A stretch of 64,000 nt of DNA from G963691835 sp963691835 (GCA_963691835.1 OY829383.1:4588001-4652000); one strand, 5' to 3'; positions 18,501 to 27,434 are shown, counted from the first letter of the stretch. Notes: generated by a model not told the origin, from the sequence alone. Numbers and translations: made by a program.

Positions 18501-19070
18501 GGACATGGCGAAGCCGTAGAGGCCGTAGTCCAGGGTTTCCTGCACCCCGGCGGGATTGAGGACCGGGATCGACGCATCCATGAACGCATACTCGCTCTGA
18601 TGCGGCAGCGTCGACGACTTGGCGACGTGGTCATCCCCCGCAATCGCCAGCACGCCGCCATGGGGAGACGTACCCGCGTTGTTCGCATGCTTGAAGACGT
18701 CGCCGCAGCGGTCGACGCCTGGGCCCTTGCCGTACCAGATGCCAAAAACGCCGTCGTAGTTGCTGTCCCCGAACAGGGTCGTCTGCTGGCTACCCCAAAC
18801 GGAGGTGGCAGCGAGATCCTCGTTGAGGCCGGGCGTGAAATGGATGTGGTTGTTGGCCAGAAACTTCTTGGCACGCCAAAGCTGCTGGTCGTAGCCGCCC
18901 AATGGGGAGCCGCGATAGCCCGAAATGAAACAGCCGGTGTTCAAACCGGCTGCCGCATCGCGCTGTCGCTGGACCATGGGAAGGCGGACCAGAGCCTGAA
19001 TCCCGGTCAGGAAAATTCGACCGGACTCTTGGGTGTACTTGTCGTCCAGCGTGACGTTGGCAAGCGACAT
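15588..19070 (-). CDS. Indolepyruvate ferredoxin oxidoreductase, fused alpha-beta form
   Basis: Oxidatively decarboxylates aryl-pyruvates to aryl-acetyl-CoA with thiamine diphosphate and iron-sulfur clusters. The single 1160-residue chain is the form found in aerobic proteobacteria. The N-terminal part has GCFISGYRGSPLGGYD. The thiamine-binding middle has GDGTYTHSG and ITYKILFNDAVAMTGG. The cluster region has VCEGCGDCG and SCNKDYSCVKGFCPS. The C-terminal gamma-like domain begins VLITGIGGTGVVTIG. The start at 19070 has GAGGA before it; the longer frame to 19148 is not conserved. It may feed phenylacetyl-CoA into the paa genes further right, but that link is inference. Confidence 0.95.
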   Translation of the reverse strand: MSLANVTLDDKYTQESGRIFLTGIQALVRLPMVQRQRDAAAGLNTGCFISGYRGSPLGGYDQQLWRAKKFLANNHIHFTPGLNEDLAATSVWGSQQTTLFGDSNYDGVFGIWYGKGPGVDRCGDVFKHANNAGTSPHGGVLAIAGDDHVAKSSTLPHQSEYAFMDASIPVLNPAGVQETLDYGLYGFAMSRFSSLWVGFKTTAEIMDSSASITVDPHRVDIRLPEFEMPADGLSIRWPDEWLDQEHRLHQYKLYAALAFARQNRLDQVVLDSPKARFGIVTTGKSYLDVRQALEDLGIDDALAAEIGLRIYKVGMPWPLEPSGIREFANGLEEILVVEEKRALIENQLKEQLYNDPPANRPRVVGKFDENRDWVLPSSNELTPARIARVIAQRIGRFFTSREIEDRLAFLEQKEKALETPSSDYLRTPYFCSGCPHNTSTKVPEGSRATAGIGCHFMSVWMDRNTETFTQMGAEGTPWIGQAPFTDTKHVFTNLGDGTYTHSGLLAVRAAVASGVNITYKILFNDAVAMTGGQPADGAFTVPQIAAQVAAEGISGLRIVTDEPDKYPIGTPWPTGATVHDRDELDTIQRELREVEGTTVIIYDQVCAAEKRRRRKRGLMVDPPKRIFINEQVCEGCGDCGMASNCASVQPIETEFGRKRIIDQSSCNKDYSCVKGFCPSFVNVIGGSIRKNRAAAEAEKTPDLFPVLPDPKVPEIEESYGVLITGIGGTGVVTIGALMGMAAHIEGKGVTVLDMTGLAQKGGSVVSHVRLANKPEDIHAVRIAAGAADLMLACDMVTASGYENMAKVSAGRTVAVVNTHEQMNGHFAHTPDMTFPAHKIRETLRSAAGDNSSHFVDATRIATQLLGDSIASNLFMLGYAWQLGLVPLSHESIEKAVELNAVAVGFNKQAFLWGRRAAHDPDSVAKLAEPKKAAPPHREIATTLAEVVAKRIAYLTDYQDKAYAGRYEALVRKVEAAEANLTPGLSGLTETVARYAFKLMAYKDEYEVARLYTDGTFLEQLSAQFEGNYKLEFNLAPPLLARPDPDTGKVKKMVFGAWMLPAFRVLAKLKGLRGTAWDIFGKTEERQMERRLIEEYVSVVDEIVERLTPESHAVAVDLAGLPEQIRGFGHVKLRHLEAVKSREAQLLEALRNPEAAAKAAE

Positions 19071-19298
19071 GAGTTCCTCCACACCGGCTGCGCGCCCCCA
19101 AGGCCTCCCCGCGTCCGGTCTTTGGTCTGTGGGTGTGCGTGCTCGCACATGTTATTGGAAGGGTAAGCCGTCTTGACCTAATCGACAATCAACCGAGATC
19201 GCTTTCCTGACAGCACGCAATCTCATTTCCCGAAACTGTGAATTCATGACTTTGATGACCCCAGAATCTCAAAAACACGACATTTCCGGTCTGCTTTC

Positions 19299-20522
19299 AT
19301 GACTGCTGTCGACCGCTCAAAGCCCGTTGGCTGGCTGATTCCGACGCTTCTGATCCTCGCATCGTCGACGAGCGTGATGTCGACGGACCTTTATGCGCCG
19401 ACGCTACCGGACCTGCCGGGCCTGCTCGACACCACGCCGACGATGGTGAAGCTGACGATGAGCCTGAACCTCGCAGGCTTCGGTTTGGCGCAGCTCATTC
19501 ACGGTCCCCTCGCCGACCGGTTCGGACGCCGTCCGGTGATCATCGGCGGGCTCGGTTCCTTCACGCTGTTCAGCGCGCTGTGTGCCATGGCGGGCTCGAT
19601 CGAGATGCTGATCGGCGCCCGTGCGCTTCAAGGCATGGCGGCCTGCGCCCAGTCCGTTGTGGTGATGGTTGTGATCCGCGACCTCTGGGACGACAAGGGG
19701 GCGGTCCGGATGCTGGCGATTTACGGGATGGCGATTTCGCTGACCCCGGCGCTGGCCCCCACGGTCGGCGGCCTCATCCACGTTTGGATCGGATGGCAGG
19801 CGAACTTCTGGCTTCTGACGATCGCCGCCGCGACAGTCACGGCCCTCATCATCCGCTTCCTGCCCGAAACTGGGACGCCCAACCCCGGCGCCCTCAAGCC
19901 GATGACGCTGCTGCGCACGTATGGCGGGCTTCTGGGCAACGTCAAGTTCACGGCGCACACGGTCATCGGCGGGGCGACACTGGGCGGACTGTTCGGCTTC
20001 ATCACCTCTGCACCATTCGTGATGGTCGATATCGAGGGCGTGCCGATCGCCTACTACGGCTTCTATCAAGCCAGCAGCGTGCTGTTTTACGCCGTCGGAA
20101 ACGTATTCGCGGCGAAGCGGGTCGACACTGTGGGCGCGGGCGGAATCCTGAAGGTCGGTGTTGCGGCCCAGCTTCTCGGCGGTCTGATGGCCGTGGCCAT
20201 GGTCTATGGCGAGGCCCACCGTCCCTTCGCCGTCGTGGCCTGCATGGGCACCTTCGTCTTCGGCATGGCCCACGTTTTTACCAGCAATCAGGTGCTGGCG
20301 CTCAACCTCGCCCCCGGCGGTACGGGTACGGCGGCGGCCCTGCTCGGGTCCATCGGCATGGGCGGGGCGGCCCTCGGCGGATTCTTCGTCGCTGTGACCC
20401 ATGACGGCAGCGCATGGCCGCTGGCGTGGGTGTTGTTTCTCGGCGGCGCGATCTCGGTCGCCGGTTACGCGATCGCAAGGTCCCCCGCGGGTTCCAGTCC
20501 TCCGGAAGAGGCGTCCGGATAG
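19299..20522 (+). CDS. Bcr/CflA-family multidrug efflux MFS transporter
   Basis: A 407-residue, 12-helix drug:proton antiporter. The family signature STDLYAPTLPDLPG lies in the first helix and loop, with GPLADRFGRRPVIIGG between helices 2 and 3 and RALQGMAACAQSVVV in helix 4. It starts MTAVDRSKPVGW. It stands alone, 95 bases before recQ. A short hairpin (20550-20573, ATCCCGC/GCGGGAT) follows the stop but has no T-run. The specific drugs cannot be predicted. Confidence 0.9.
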   Translation: MTAVDRSKPVGWLIPTLLILASSTSVMSTDLYAPTLPDLPGLLDTTPTMVKLTMSLNLAGFGLAQLIHGPLADRFGRRPVIIGGLGSFTLFSALCAMAGSIEMLIGARALQGMAACAQSVVVMVVIRDLWDDKGAVRMLAIYGMAISLTPALAPTVGGLIHVWIGWQANFWLLTIAAATVTALIIRFLPETGTPNPGALKPMTLLRTYGGLLGNVKFTAHTVIGGATLGGLFGFITSAPFVMVDIEGVPIAYYGFYQASSVLFYAVGNVFAAKRVDTVGAGGILKVGVAAQLLGGLMAVAMVYGEAHRPFAVVACMGTFVFGMAHVFTSNQVLALNLAPGGTGTAAALLGSIGMGGAALGGFFVAVTHDGSAWPLAWVLFLGGAISVAGYAIARSPAGSSPPEEASG

Positions 20523-20617
20523 GGTTATCCACTGCCGGATCGAGACCGAATCCCGCCGGTCTTGCAGCGGGATCGGCCCCTTGGTAGTCGACTTAGGACC
20601 GTCCCAACGCCCGAGCG

Positions 20618-22450
20618 ATGATGACCGACGCCGATACCGTTCGTGCCCGCCTTCGCGATGTCTTCGGGTTCGACGCGTTTCGCCCCGGCCAAGCCGAGGT
20701 CGTCGATAGCCTTCTCGCCCATCAGGACACGCTGGCGGTTATGCCGACCGGGGCCGGTAAGTCCCTTTGCTACCAACTCTCGGCCGTCCTCGGCGAGGGG
20801 ATGACCATCGTGGTCTCTCCACTGATCGCCCTGATGGATGATCAGGTTCGCAGCCTCGACCTGAAAGGCGTGCCCGCGGCAGCCCTGCACTCCGGCAAGA
20901 CCCGGGAAGAGAATATGGATGCCTGGCGGGATGCCCGGGACGGCATCGTCAAACTGCTCTACATCGCGCCGGAGCGGCTGATGCTGGATGGGATCACCGA
21001 CGCGCTCTCGCGGATGAACGTGGAACGGGTGGTCGTCGACGAGGCCCATTGCGTCAGCCAATGGGGCCATGCCTTCCGCCCCGAGTATCTGGCCCTGCCC
21101 CGGTTGCGGGAGGCGATGCCCGGCATCTCCTTCGCCGCCTTCACGGCCACGGCCGACGACGCCACCCGGACCGACATTGTCGAGCGCCTGTTGGGAGAGG
21201 ATCCAACGGTCTTCGTGTTCGGCTTCGACCGCCCAAACATTTCCGTCGCCGTCGCGGAGAAAGAGGCCCCCCGCCGCCAACTGCTCGATTTCATGGAAAG
21301 CCGCCGGGGCGTATCCGGGATTGTCTACTGCCTCTCCCGCAAGGGGGTGGAAGAGACGGCAACGGCCCTATCCGACAAAGGGTACAACGCACTGCCCTAT
21401 CACGCGGGCCTTCCAGCGGAGGTTCGGACGGCCCATCAGGAACGGTTTGCCCGCGACTCGGGTCTCGTGATGGTCGCCACCATCGCGTTCGGGATGGGCA
21501 TCGACAAACCGGACGTCCGCTTCGTCTTCCATCTGGATATCCCGAGTTCCGTCGAGGCGTACTACCAGGAGATCGGCCGTGCCGGCCGGGACGGCGAGCC
21601 GGCCGAAGCGATGATGCTTTATGGCTTCGACGATATCCGCCAACGCCGCCGCTTCATTGACGAGAGCGACGCCCCGGACGCCCAGAAGCGGATCGAGCAC
21701 AGGCGCTTCGACGCGCTCTTGGGCCTTTGTGAAACCACGGAATGCAGACGGAGATCCCTGCTTGCCGTCTTTGGCGAGACCCAGGAGAAGGACTGCGGCA
21801 ACTGCGATGTCTGCCGTGAGCCGCCAGTCGTCCTCGATGGCACGGTTCCGGCGCAAAAGGTCCTGTCGGCCGTCCTGCGCACCGGCCAGATGTTCGGCGC
21901 GGGTCACATTGTGGACGTGCTCACGGGCGCGCGGACGGAACGGATCGAAAGCCTTGGTCACGACGCGCTGCCGACATTCGGCGTTGGGACGGAGTTTGAT
22001 AAGAACGGCTGGCGCTCCGTCGTCCGGCAGCTTGTCGCCCAGCGGGTGATCGAAGCGGATGTCGCGGGCTACGGCTCCCTCTTCATGACCGAGCGGGGCC
22101 GCGCGGTTCTGAAAGGCCAGGAGGAGGTCCGGCTAAGGCAGCCTGCGAAACGAAAGGGCCGCAAATCCAGAGACGGCGCCCGGCGGGCCGCGCCCGTCCT
22201 ATCGAACGACGATGCCCCGCTTATGGCCCGGCTCAAATCCCTGCGCGCGGACATCGCTCGGGAATTGGGCGTGCCTGCGTACACGGTCTTTCACGACCGC
22301 AGCCTCGCCGAAATGGCCGAGCGCCGGCCGGACTCGACCGATCAGCTCGCCGAAATCCATGGGGTCGGTGCCGCGAAGCTCGACCGGTTCGGCGATAGGT
22401 TCCTGACAGCGATCCGTCACTTCGCGACAGAAGAAGCGAGCGCGACTTAA
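20618..22450 (+). CDS. recQ: ATP-dependent DNA helicase RecQ
   Basis: A 3'-5' helicase used in recombination and fork repair. The 610 residues contain the helicase core with Walker A MPTGAGKSLCYQ (about 42-53), DEAH box VVDEAHCVSQWGH and motif VI QEIGRAGRDG, then the zinc-binding cysteines (CETTEC and CGNCDVC), the RQC winged helix (TGQMFGAGHIVDVL) and a C-terminal HRDC domain (ELGVPAYTVFHDRSLAEMA). A basic linker KRKGRKSR separates RQC and HRDC. All domains are intact. It ends six bases before a convergent small gene. Confidence 0.97.
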   Translation: MMTDADTVRARLRDVFGFDAFRPGQAEVVDSLLAHQDTLAVMPTGAGKSLCYQLSAVLGEGMTIVVSPLIALMDDQVRSLDLKGVPAAALHSGKTREENMDAWRDARDGIVKLLYIAPERLMLDGITDALSRMNVERVVVDEAHCVSQWGHAFRPEYLALPRLREAMPGISFAAFTATADDATRTDIVERLLGEDPTVFVFGFDRPNISVAVAEKEAPRRQLLDFMESRRGVSGIVYCLSRKGVEETATALSDKGYNALPYHAGLPAEVRTAHQERFARDSGLVMVATIAFGMGIDKPDVRFVFHLDIPSSVEAYYQEIGRAGRDGEPAEAMMLYGFDDIRQRRRFIDESDAPDAQKRIEHRRFDALLGLCETTECRRRSLLAVFGETQEKDCGNCDVCREPPVVLDGTVPAQKVLSAVLRTGQMFGAGHIVDVLTGARTERIESLGHDALPTFGVGTEFDKNGWRSVVRQLVAQRVIEADVAGYGSLFMTERGRAVLKGQEEVRLRQPAKRKGRKSRDGARRAAPVLSNDDAPLMARLKSLRADIARELGVPAYTVFHDRSLAEMAERRPDSTDQLAEIHGVGAAKLDRFGDRFLTAIRHFATEEASAT

Positions 22451-22456
22451 GGCTGC

Positions 22457-22705
22457 TTACTTGTAGTCGATCCGCGCGCCGGAACACGTGTCGCCAGGAT
22501 CAATCACCGCTTTCAGAACCGTGCGCATGCCGGAGCCTTCAAACGCTTTGGAGAACTTCAGTTCCTGATCGGTGGTGCGCAGAAAGACACCGTGTTTCTG
22601 GCAGACCAGCATCATGTCTTTGAGAAAGGCCTTTGCCTCATCTCTGGTTAGCACGTTTTTTTTATGTTCTTTGGCAAGATCGCCTAACAGGCTAGGATCA
22701 ATCAT
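22457..22705 (-). CDS. Small hypothetical protein, 82 residues
   Basis: I do not recognise this gene. The protein MIDPSLLGDLAKEHKKNVLT is mainly helical and charged, with no signal peptide or membrane segment. Two cysteines (MMLVCQKHG, GDTCSGARID) are present. It sits tightly between recQ (convergent, 6 bases) and the next gene (divergent, 27 bases), and the reading frame fills the gap, which supports a real gene. The 5' part is AT-richer than the surroundings. It might be transcribed divergently with 22733-23326. Confidence 0.55.
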   Translation of the reverse strand: MIDPSLLGDLAKEHKKNVLTRDEAKAFLKDMMLVCQKHGVFLRTTDQELKFSKAFEGSGMRTVLKAVIDPGDTCSGARIDYK

Positions 22706-22732
22706 CGGTCACTGTCCCCGGCTGGATCAACA

Positions 22733-23326
22733 ATGCCGAGACTAGCACTCGATCAAGTCCTGAAGAAGCCGGGTCGCATCATGACCTGGCACGCTGGCGT
22801 GCGGAACCGATCCCACAAGTCCTCCGGCCGGGACGATTACATCACGGTGGTTCCGCCTGAGATGGCGCCGTTCCTCCACCACATCGGCTCAACCACAACC
22901 GTCTATGACTTTCTGGAGCAGTTCCTCGACGACCTGATCGAGGAAAAACTGTATGGCGACGAGGCGGACCCGGAGGATTCACTGCCCCCGGTCCTTTTTG
23001 AGCTTAGGGGCTACTTCGTCAAATTCCTCGAGTTCTCGGTCCGAGAGATCGCCACGCCCACCCGCCGCTTGTCCTGGGAGGACAGGCTCCGCGTTGCCCC
23101 GCCGCGATGGCTGATCCTGGCGAACCGGAATGTCCGCTCATCCGAGCGGTGTTACGTGGATTTCGAGCATCTTCTCGACGTCTCGGAGAGGGTGGCGGAG
23201 CGGCATGCCCTGAAGCTCGACCTCGAGATGGCGAAGGACGGTTTTCGATCGATGCTCCGGCGGCGGGAACAAGCGATGGGCCGCCCGCCGGACTGGTCTC
23301 TCCTGGATGTCGTTCCGTTCCGCTGA
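22733..23326 (+). CDS. Hypothetical cytoplasmic protein, 197 residues
   Basis: No family is recognised. It starts MPRLALDQVLKKPGRIMTWH and has an acidic central helix (FLEQFLDDLIEEKLYGDEADPED) and basic C-terminal helices (MLRRREQAMGRPPDW). There is no signal peptide, membrane segment or known catalytic motif. Codon use matches the neighbours. It is divergent from the 82-residue gene, with only 27 bases between the starts, and is followed 96 bases later by the transaminase gene. The frame length and base composition make it a credible gene. Confidence 0.65.
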   Translation: MPRLALDQVLKKPGRIMTWHAGVRNRSHKSSGRDDYITVVPPEMAPFLHHIGSTTTVYDFLEQFLDDLIEEKLYGDEADPEDSLPPVLFELRGYFVKFLEFSVREIATPTRRLSWEDRLRVAPPRWLILANRNVRSSERCYVDFEHLLDVSERVAERHALKLDLEMAKDGFRSMLRRREQAMGRPPDWSLLDVVPFR

Positions 23327-23422
23327 CAGTCCCGTTCCGGACGCGCGTACCGCCGCACTCGCCTTTCCCGCTCAGTCGATCTACGGTTAACCCGTTGTCC
23401 GCCACACGATGGGACCAGCCTG

Positions 23423-24751
23423 ATGTCGACCGCGAACGAAACCCTCATCCCGAATGATCTCGAACCCTATTGGATGCCGTTCACCGCGAACCGGCAGTTC
23501 AAAGGCAATCCGCGCATGTTCGTTGAAGCGGAAGGCATGCATTACCTCACCGCCGACGGTCGGCGGGTTCTGGATGGTACGGCGGGCCTTTGGTGCGTGA
23601 ACGCGGGCCACCGCCGGAAGCCGATCATCGATGCGGTCTCCAAGCAGGTGGAGAAGCTGGATTTCGCACCAGGCTTCCAGATGGGGCATCCGCTCAGCTT
23701 CGAGTTCGCCTCCCGCCTCACGCAGATGATCGAGGGTTACTCCCACGTGTTCTTCACGAACTCAGGCTCCGGGTCCGTGGATACAGCCCTCAAGATCGCG
23801 CTGGCCTATCAGCGGGCCATCGGCCAAGGATCCCGCACGCGCCTGATCGGGCGGGAACGCGGCTATCACGGCGTCGGCTTCGGCGGCATCTCGGTGGGCG
23901 GCATCGTTGCCAATCGCAAGATGTTCGGCCCCATGCTGGCCGGTGTCGACCACCTGCCCCACACCCACAATCTGGAGGCCAACGCCTACACGCGCGGGCA
24001 ACCGGAGTGGGGAGCGCATCTTGCGGACGAGTTGGAGCGGATGGTCGCCCTCCACGACGCGTCGACCATCGCCGCGGTCATCGTGGAGCCTGTCGCCGGC
24101 TCAACCGGGGTGTTGATCCCGCCGAAGGGCTACCTCCAGCGACTGCGCCAGATCTGTGACAAGCACGGCATCCTGTTGATCTTCGATGAGGTGATCAGCG
24201 GCTTTGGGCGACTGGGAACGTCATTCGCCACGGAGTACTTCGGCGTGAAGCCTGATCTCTTCACGACGGCCAAGGGCATCACGAACGCCACCGTCCCGAT
24301 GGGAGCGGTGTTCGCGCGCGATGGCATCTACGACGCCTTCATGAACGCACCCGACGGCATGATCGAGCTGTTCCACGGCTACACATACTCGGGCCATCCG
24401 CTGGCATGCGCGGCGGGTTTGGCCACGCTCGACATCTACCGGGATGAAGGGCTGTTCGAGCGGGCGGCAGAATTGTCCGGGTACTTTGAGGACGGGGTTC
24501 ACTCACTCAAAGGCCACAACCACGTCATCGATGTTCGGAACCTGGGCCTCGTCGCCGGGATCGAATTGCAGGGGATCGAGGGCAAACCGACGGCCCGCGC
24601 CTTCGACGCTTTCCTCAAATGCTATGACGAAGGGCTTCTGATCCGGACCACCGGGGACATCATTGCCCTGTCGCCGCCCTTGATCGTCGAGAAGGAACAT
24701 ATCGACATCATGGTCGACACGATCGGCAAGGTGCTGAAGACGGTTCACTGA
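23423..24751 (+). CDS. Omega-amino acid-pyruvate aminotransferase (beta-alanine type)
   Basis: A class III PLP aminotransferase of 442 residues, close to the Pseudomonas beta-alanine:pyruvate enzyme. It moves the amino group of beta-alanine or another omega-amino acid to pyruvate. The start ETLIPNDLEPYWMPFTANRQ is typical of this subgroup. PLP contacts include FFTNSGSGSVDTALK, the Asp of LLIFDEVISGFGR and the Schiff-base Lys of TTAKGITNATVP. The sequence is complete. A hairpin follows the stop. No clear operon partner is seen. Confidence 0.93.
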   Translation: MSTANETLIPNDLEPYWMPFTANRQFKGNPRMFVEAEGMHYLTADGRRVLDGTAGLWCVNAGHRRKPIIDAVSKQVEKLDFAPGFQMGHPLSFEFASRLTQMIEGYSHVFFTNSGSGSVDTALKIALAYQRAIGQGSRTRLIGRERGYHGVGFGGISVGGIVANRKMFGPMLAGVDHLPHTHNLEANAYTRGQPEWGAHLADELERMVALHDASTIAAVIVEPVAGSTGVLIPPKGYLQRLRQICDKHGILLIFDEVISGFGRLGTSFATEYFGVKPDLFTTAKGITNATVPMGAVFARDGIYDAFMNAPDGMIELFHGYTYSGHPLACAAGLATLDIYRDEGLFERAAELSGYFEDGVHSLKGHNHVIDVRNLGLVAGIELQGIEGKPTARAFDAFLKCYDEGLLIRTTGDIIALSPPLIVEKEHIDIMVDTIGKVLKTVH

Positions 24752-24763
24752 GCCCGCGTGAGG

Positions 24764-24790
24764 CCCCGTCAGGATCGTTTCCGGACGGGG
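24764..24790 (+). terminator. Terminator-like hairpin after the transaminase gene
   Basis: CCCCGTC (24764-24770) pairs with GACGGGG (24784-24790); inside, GGA pairs with TCC after a one-base internal loop. No T-run follows, so it may end transcription weakly or only protect the RNA end. Confidence 0.5.
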
Positions 24791-24887
24791 TCGGCACGAA
24801 CCTTGCTTTCAATTCCAGTGTTGGTTCAACACGACGATTCGCTTTGACTTTTCGGCGTCTCGCGGTCAATACGGGATTGAAATTAAT

Positions 24888-25172
24888 ATGTCATCGGCGA
24901 AACAGTTTGTGCCGAAGCTCGCTCTTTTCCTGCTCGTTGCCGCCGTATTGGTTGGCTGTGCGCGGGAAGTTGTCGACCGGGTCGATACCTTTCTTGGTGC
25001 CGCAAGCCCGGAGTTCAATCCTCCCGAACAGGCTCCGACCTACTGCTATCGGACCTTGGGAGAACCGAACTGCTATCGGAGACCGCTTCCGGGAACGGAA
25101 GCCAACCGACTGGTCGGTTTCGACGGCCCCGCGCCGCGAGCGACCTCGGGCACAGGTCCGTTAAGCCCCTGA
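24888..25172 (+). CDS. Small lipoprotein of unknown function
   Basis: A 94-residue protein with a clear lipoprotein signal: MSSAKQFVPKLALFLLVAAV followed by the lipobox LVGC (Cys at about residue 25). The mature part is short and polar, with YCYRTLGEPNCYRRPLPG, a motif I recall from small alphaproteobacterial lipoproteins next to metabolic genes. It should sit in the inner or outer membrane facing the periplasm. No partner is evident. Function unknown. Confidence 0.72.
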   Translation: MSSAKQFVPKLALFLLVAAVLVGCAREVVDRVDTFLGAASPEFNPPEQAPTYCYRTLGEPNCYRRPLPGTEANRLVGFDGPAPRATSGTGPLSP

Positions 25173-25282
25173 CACGGGCTGGCTTTCGGGTCGCGGCGTA
25201 GCCGGAGCTGAAACCATACCGATGGGTTCAGTTTCGGGCGCCGCCGTTACCGACACGGCCGCCCTCATGCCGGGGGGCGTGC

Positions 25283-25987
25283 GTGTTCGGACGGATGGCG
25301 GGAGCTACCCCGGCGACAAGGGTGATCGTTGTTTCAGCGATCCTTTTATATGGGGTGACCGGGCTGACCTCATCGGTCAGCGCCCAATCCCGCCAGACTT
25401 ACACGGAAGCCCTGGGCTGGTACCTCAAATCGGCGGAAGCCGGGGATCCCCGTGCTCAGTTCTATTTCGCCGTCGCCATTGAGCAAGGTGCGCACCCAGG
25501 CCGGGAGAATGCGGAAGCGCTGACCTGGTACCAACGGTCCGCTGAGGGCGGCTTCGCGTTGGCGCAATACCGGCTGGCGCAAATCCTTCAGTTCGGCGAG
25601 GGCATCGCTGCCGATCCGGCCGCGGCCCGAAAGTGGTATCTGGCGGCGTCCGAATCTGGTGTCGCCGAGGCCCAATACAATCTGGCCATCATGCTGGAGC
25701 GCGGCGCGGGCGGAGGCCGGGACGCCGCTGCGGCCATCAAGTGGTTCGAGCAGGCAGCAATCGGTGGCGTCGCGCCCGCCCTCCTCTCTCTCGGCGTGCT
25801 GATCGGGCGGGGAGACGGGGCAGAAGCGGACCCTGTCGAGGCGCTCAAATGGCTGATCCTTGCCGATAATGCCGGTCTCGCCGCTGCCTCGGAGGTTCTC
25901 GATGCGGTCGCCGCGACGTTGAGCACGGAAGAGCGTGCCGACGCCGCGAAGAGAGCCACGGCATGGGCATCCGAAACCTCCAAGTAA
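25283..25987 (+). CDS. Secreted Sel1-repeat protein
   Basis: A 234-residue protein with an N-terminal signal peptide (about residues 13-35, ending SSVSAQ) and four to five Sel1-like repeats, seen as EALGWYLKSAEAGDPRAQF, EALTWYQRSAEGGFALAQY, AARKWYLAASESGVAEAQY, AAIKWFEQAAIGGVAPALL and EALKWLILADNAG. Such helical repeats bind other proteins, often in envelope or cell-surface assembly. The listed start is a GTG; an in-frame ATG at 25295 is equally possible and leaves the signal peptide whole. It converges with the MFS gene 10 bases away. Confidence 0.8.
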   Translation: MFGRMAGATPATRVIVVSAILLYGVTGLTSSVSAQSRQTYTEALGWYLKSAEAGDPRAQFYFAVAIEQGAHPGRENAEALTWYQRSAEGGFALAQYRLAQILQFGEGIAADPAAARKWYLAASESGVAEAQYNLAIMLERGAGGGRDAAAAIKWFEQAAIGGVAPALLSLGVLIGRGDGAEADPVEALKWLILADNAGLAAASEVLDAVAATLSTEERADAAKRATAWASETSK

Positions 25988-25997
25988 CCCTTTTCCG

Positions 25998-27299
25998 TTA
26001 TTTGGGGTCGGCCTCCAGATCCGCGCCGTAGTCCGGATCGTCGAACGGCAGATCGTATTGCAGGTCCTCTTCCAGTTCCGCCCGAGGGTCAAGTTCCAGC
26101 ATGGCTGAGGTCGTCCGCCCCATCGCGACATAGGGGCCCTGCTCTTCCGAGGTCGGCGCTGGCCGCTGGGTCATGCGGTAGAAGGCGAAAGCGGCAGCTG
26201 CAAAGCAGACGGCGGCGCTGAAGACGAACATGCCGCCGGGGCCCATAACCTCCATCGTTGCTGTTGCGATCATCGGGCCGATCGACGAGCCGAACCCGTG
26301 CGCCATAAGAAGGCCTGCCGCTGCTGGAACCAGGTCGGACGGGTCGATGAAGTCGTTCGCATGGGACAGCGCCAGCGGGTAAAGGGCGAAGATCAGGCCG
26401 CCATACAGCGCTGCCGCCACCAACATGGAGAGAAAGCCCGCCTTGATGGAGATCACCATCAGTACGGCCAACCCACCCGCGACTGTCAGTGTGATCGCGA
26501 TGACCGTCCGTCGGTCGAGATAATCCGAGGCCTTGCCGATCGGGTACTGGATGACCACACCCCCAAAAATGATGACGGTCATGAAGGTCGCGACCTCGCT
26601 GACCGTCAGGCCGACCTGGGAGCCGAAGATCGGCCCCAGACCCATGATGCAACCGAGCACCAGACCCGATGCGAAACTGGCAACGACCCCCAGCGGCGAG
26701 ATGGCGACCAACTCCCGGAAGCTGAAGGCGGAGGGTGCGACCTCGCCGCTGCCAGCGGACCTCGCAAGCGTCAGCGGCACAAGCGCCAACGAGAACAGGA
26801 TCGAAGCGAGGCAATAGAGAACGAAGCTCAGCGGATCATCCATGTTGAGAAGCTGCTGCCCGCCCGCAAGTCCGACATAGACCACGACGGTGTACATGGA
26901 GAGCATGCTGCCCCGCCCCTCATTCGAGGTCGCGGAGTTCAACCAGCTTTCCGCCACCATCAGCACACCGGCGGTGCAAATGCCGGTCAACAGGCGGAGG
27001 ACGCCCCAAGCAACCGGGTCCACCAGGATTGGGTGACCAATCGCGCAGGCGGAGATAACGGAGGCAAAGGCGGCAAAGGATCTTACGTGGCCCACCCGCT
27101 CGATGATGCGCCCACAAACAATCGCCCCCACAAACTGACCAAGGAAGTAGGCGGACGTCACCAGTCCGATGACGAATGTGGGGAATCCTTCGCCCACCAT
27201 TCGAACGCCCAGCAAGGTCCCGAACAGACCATTCGCCGTCCAAAGAAGGGCGACGCTCAGGAGCAGCGATGCAATGGACCGTGTGCCGGCACTCATCAT
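25998..27299 (-). CDS. MFS transporter (YcaD-like family)
   Basis: A 433-residue transporter with 12 hydrophobic segments, related to the one at 10641-11894 (shared MVAESWLNSATSNEGRGSM-like helix, GRIIERVGHVRSFAAF and GKASDYLDRRTVIA). The acidic C-terminal tail (LDPRAELEEDLQYD) is cytoplasmic. It is transcribed away from the TetR gene at 27484 with about 185 bases between the starts, the usual layout of an efflux pump and its repressor, so TetR control is likely but inferred. The substrate is unknown. Confidence 0.85.
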   Translation of the reverse strand: MMSAGTRSIASLLLSVALLWTANGLFGTLLGVRMVGEGFPTFVIGLVTSAYFLGQFVGAIVCGRIIERVGHVRSFAAFASVISACAIGHPILVDPVAWGVLRLLTGICTAGVLMVAESWLNSATSNEGRGSMLSMYTVVVYVGLAGGQQLLNMDDPLSFVLYCLASILFSLALVPLTLARSAGSGEVAPSAFSFRELVAISPLGVVASFASGLVLGCIMGLGPIFGSQVGLTVSEVATFMTVIIFGGVVIQYPIGKASDYLDRRTVIAITLTVAGGLAVLMVISIKAGFLSMLVAAALYGGLIFALYPLALSHANDFIDPSDLVPAAAGLLMAHGFGSSIGPMIATATMEVMGPGGMFVFSAAVCFAAAAFAFYRMTQRPAPTSEEQGPYVAMGRTTSAMLELDPRAELEEDLQYDLPFDDPDYGADLEADPK

Positions 27300-27418
27300 C
27301 GGATTTGCCTCATTGATGACAGGCTGAGAGATGTATCATTTCGTCAGCAAAGCTATTGGCCTAAGCCCGACCGAAGCGGCGAAAACCAGCGGATGGGATG
27401 ACATTTCAGACAAGATTC

Positions 27419-27434
27419 CCTATCTATCGATAGG
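27419..27434. promoter_or_regulatory. Candidate TetR operator between the MFS and TetR genes
   Basis: Perfect inverted repeat CCTATC-TATC-GATAGG. It lies 50 bases before the TetR start and 120 bases before the divergent MFS start, in the only space shared by the two genes. Size and place suit a TetR-type operator. Confidence 0.5.

Noticed and set aside
20550..20573. Hairpin after the Bcr/CflA gene as a terminator
   Set aside because: The 7-base-pair stem has no T-run and lies close to the recQ promoter region; too weak to list as a terminator.
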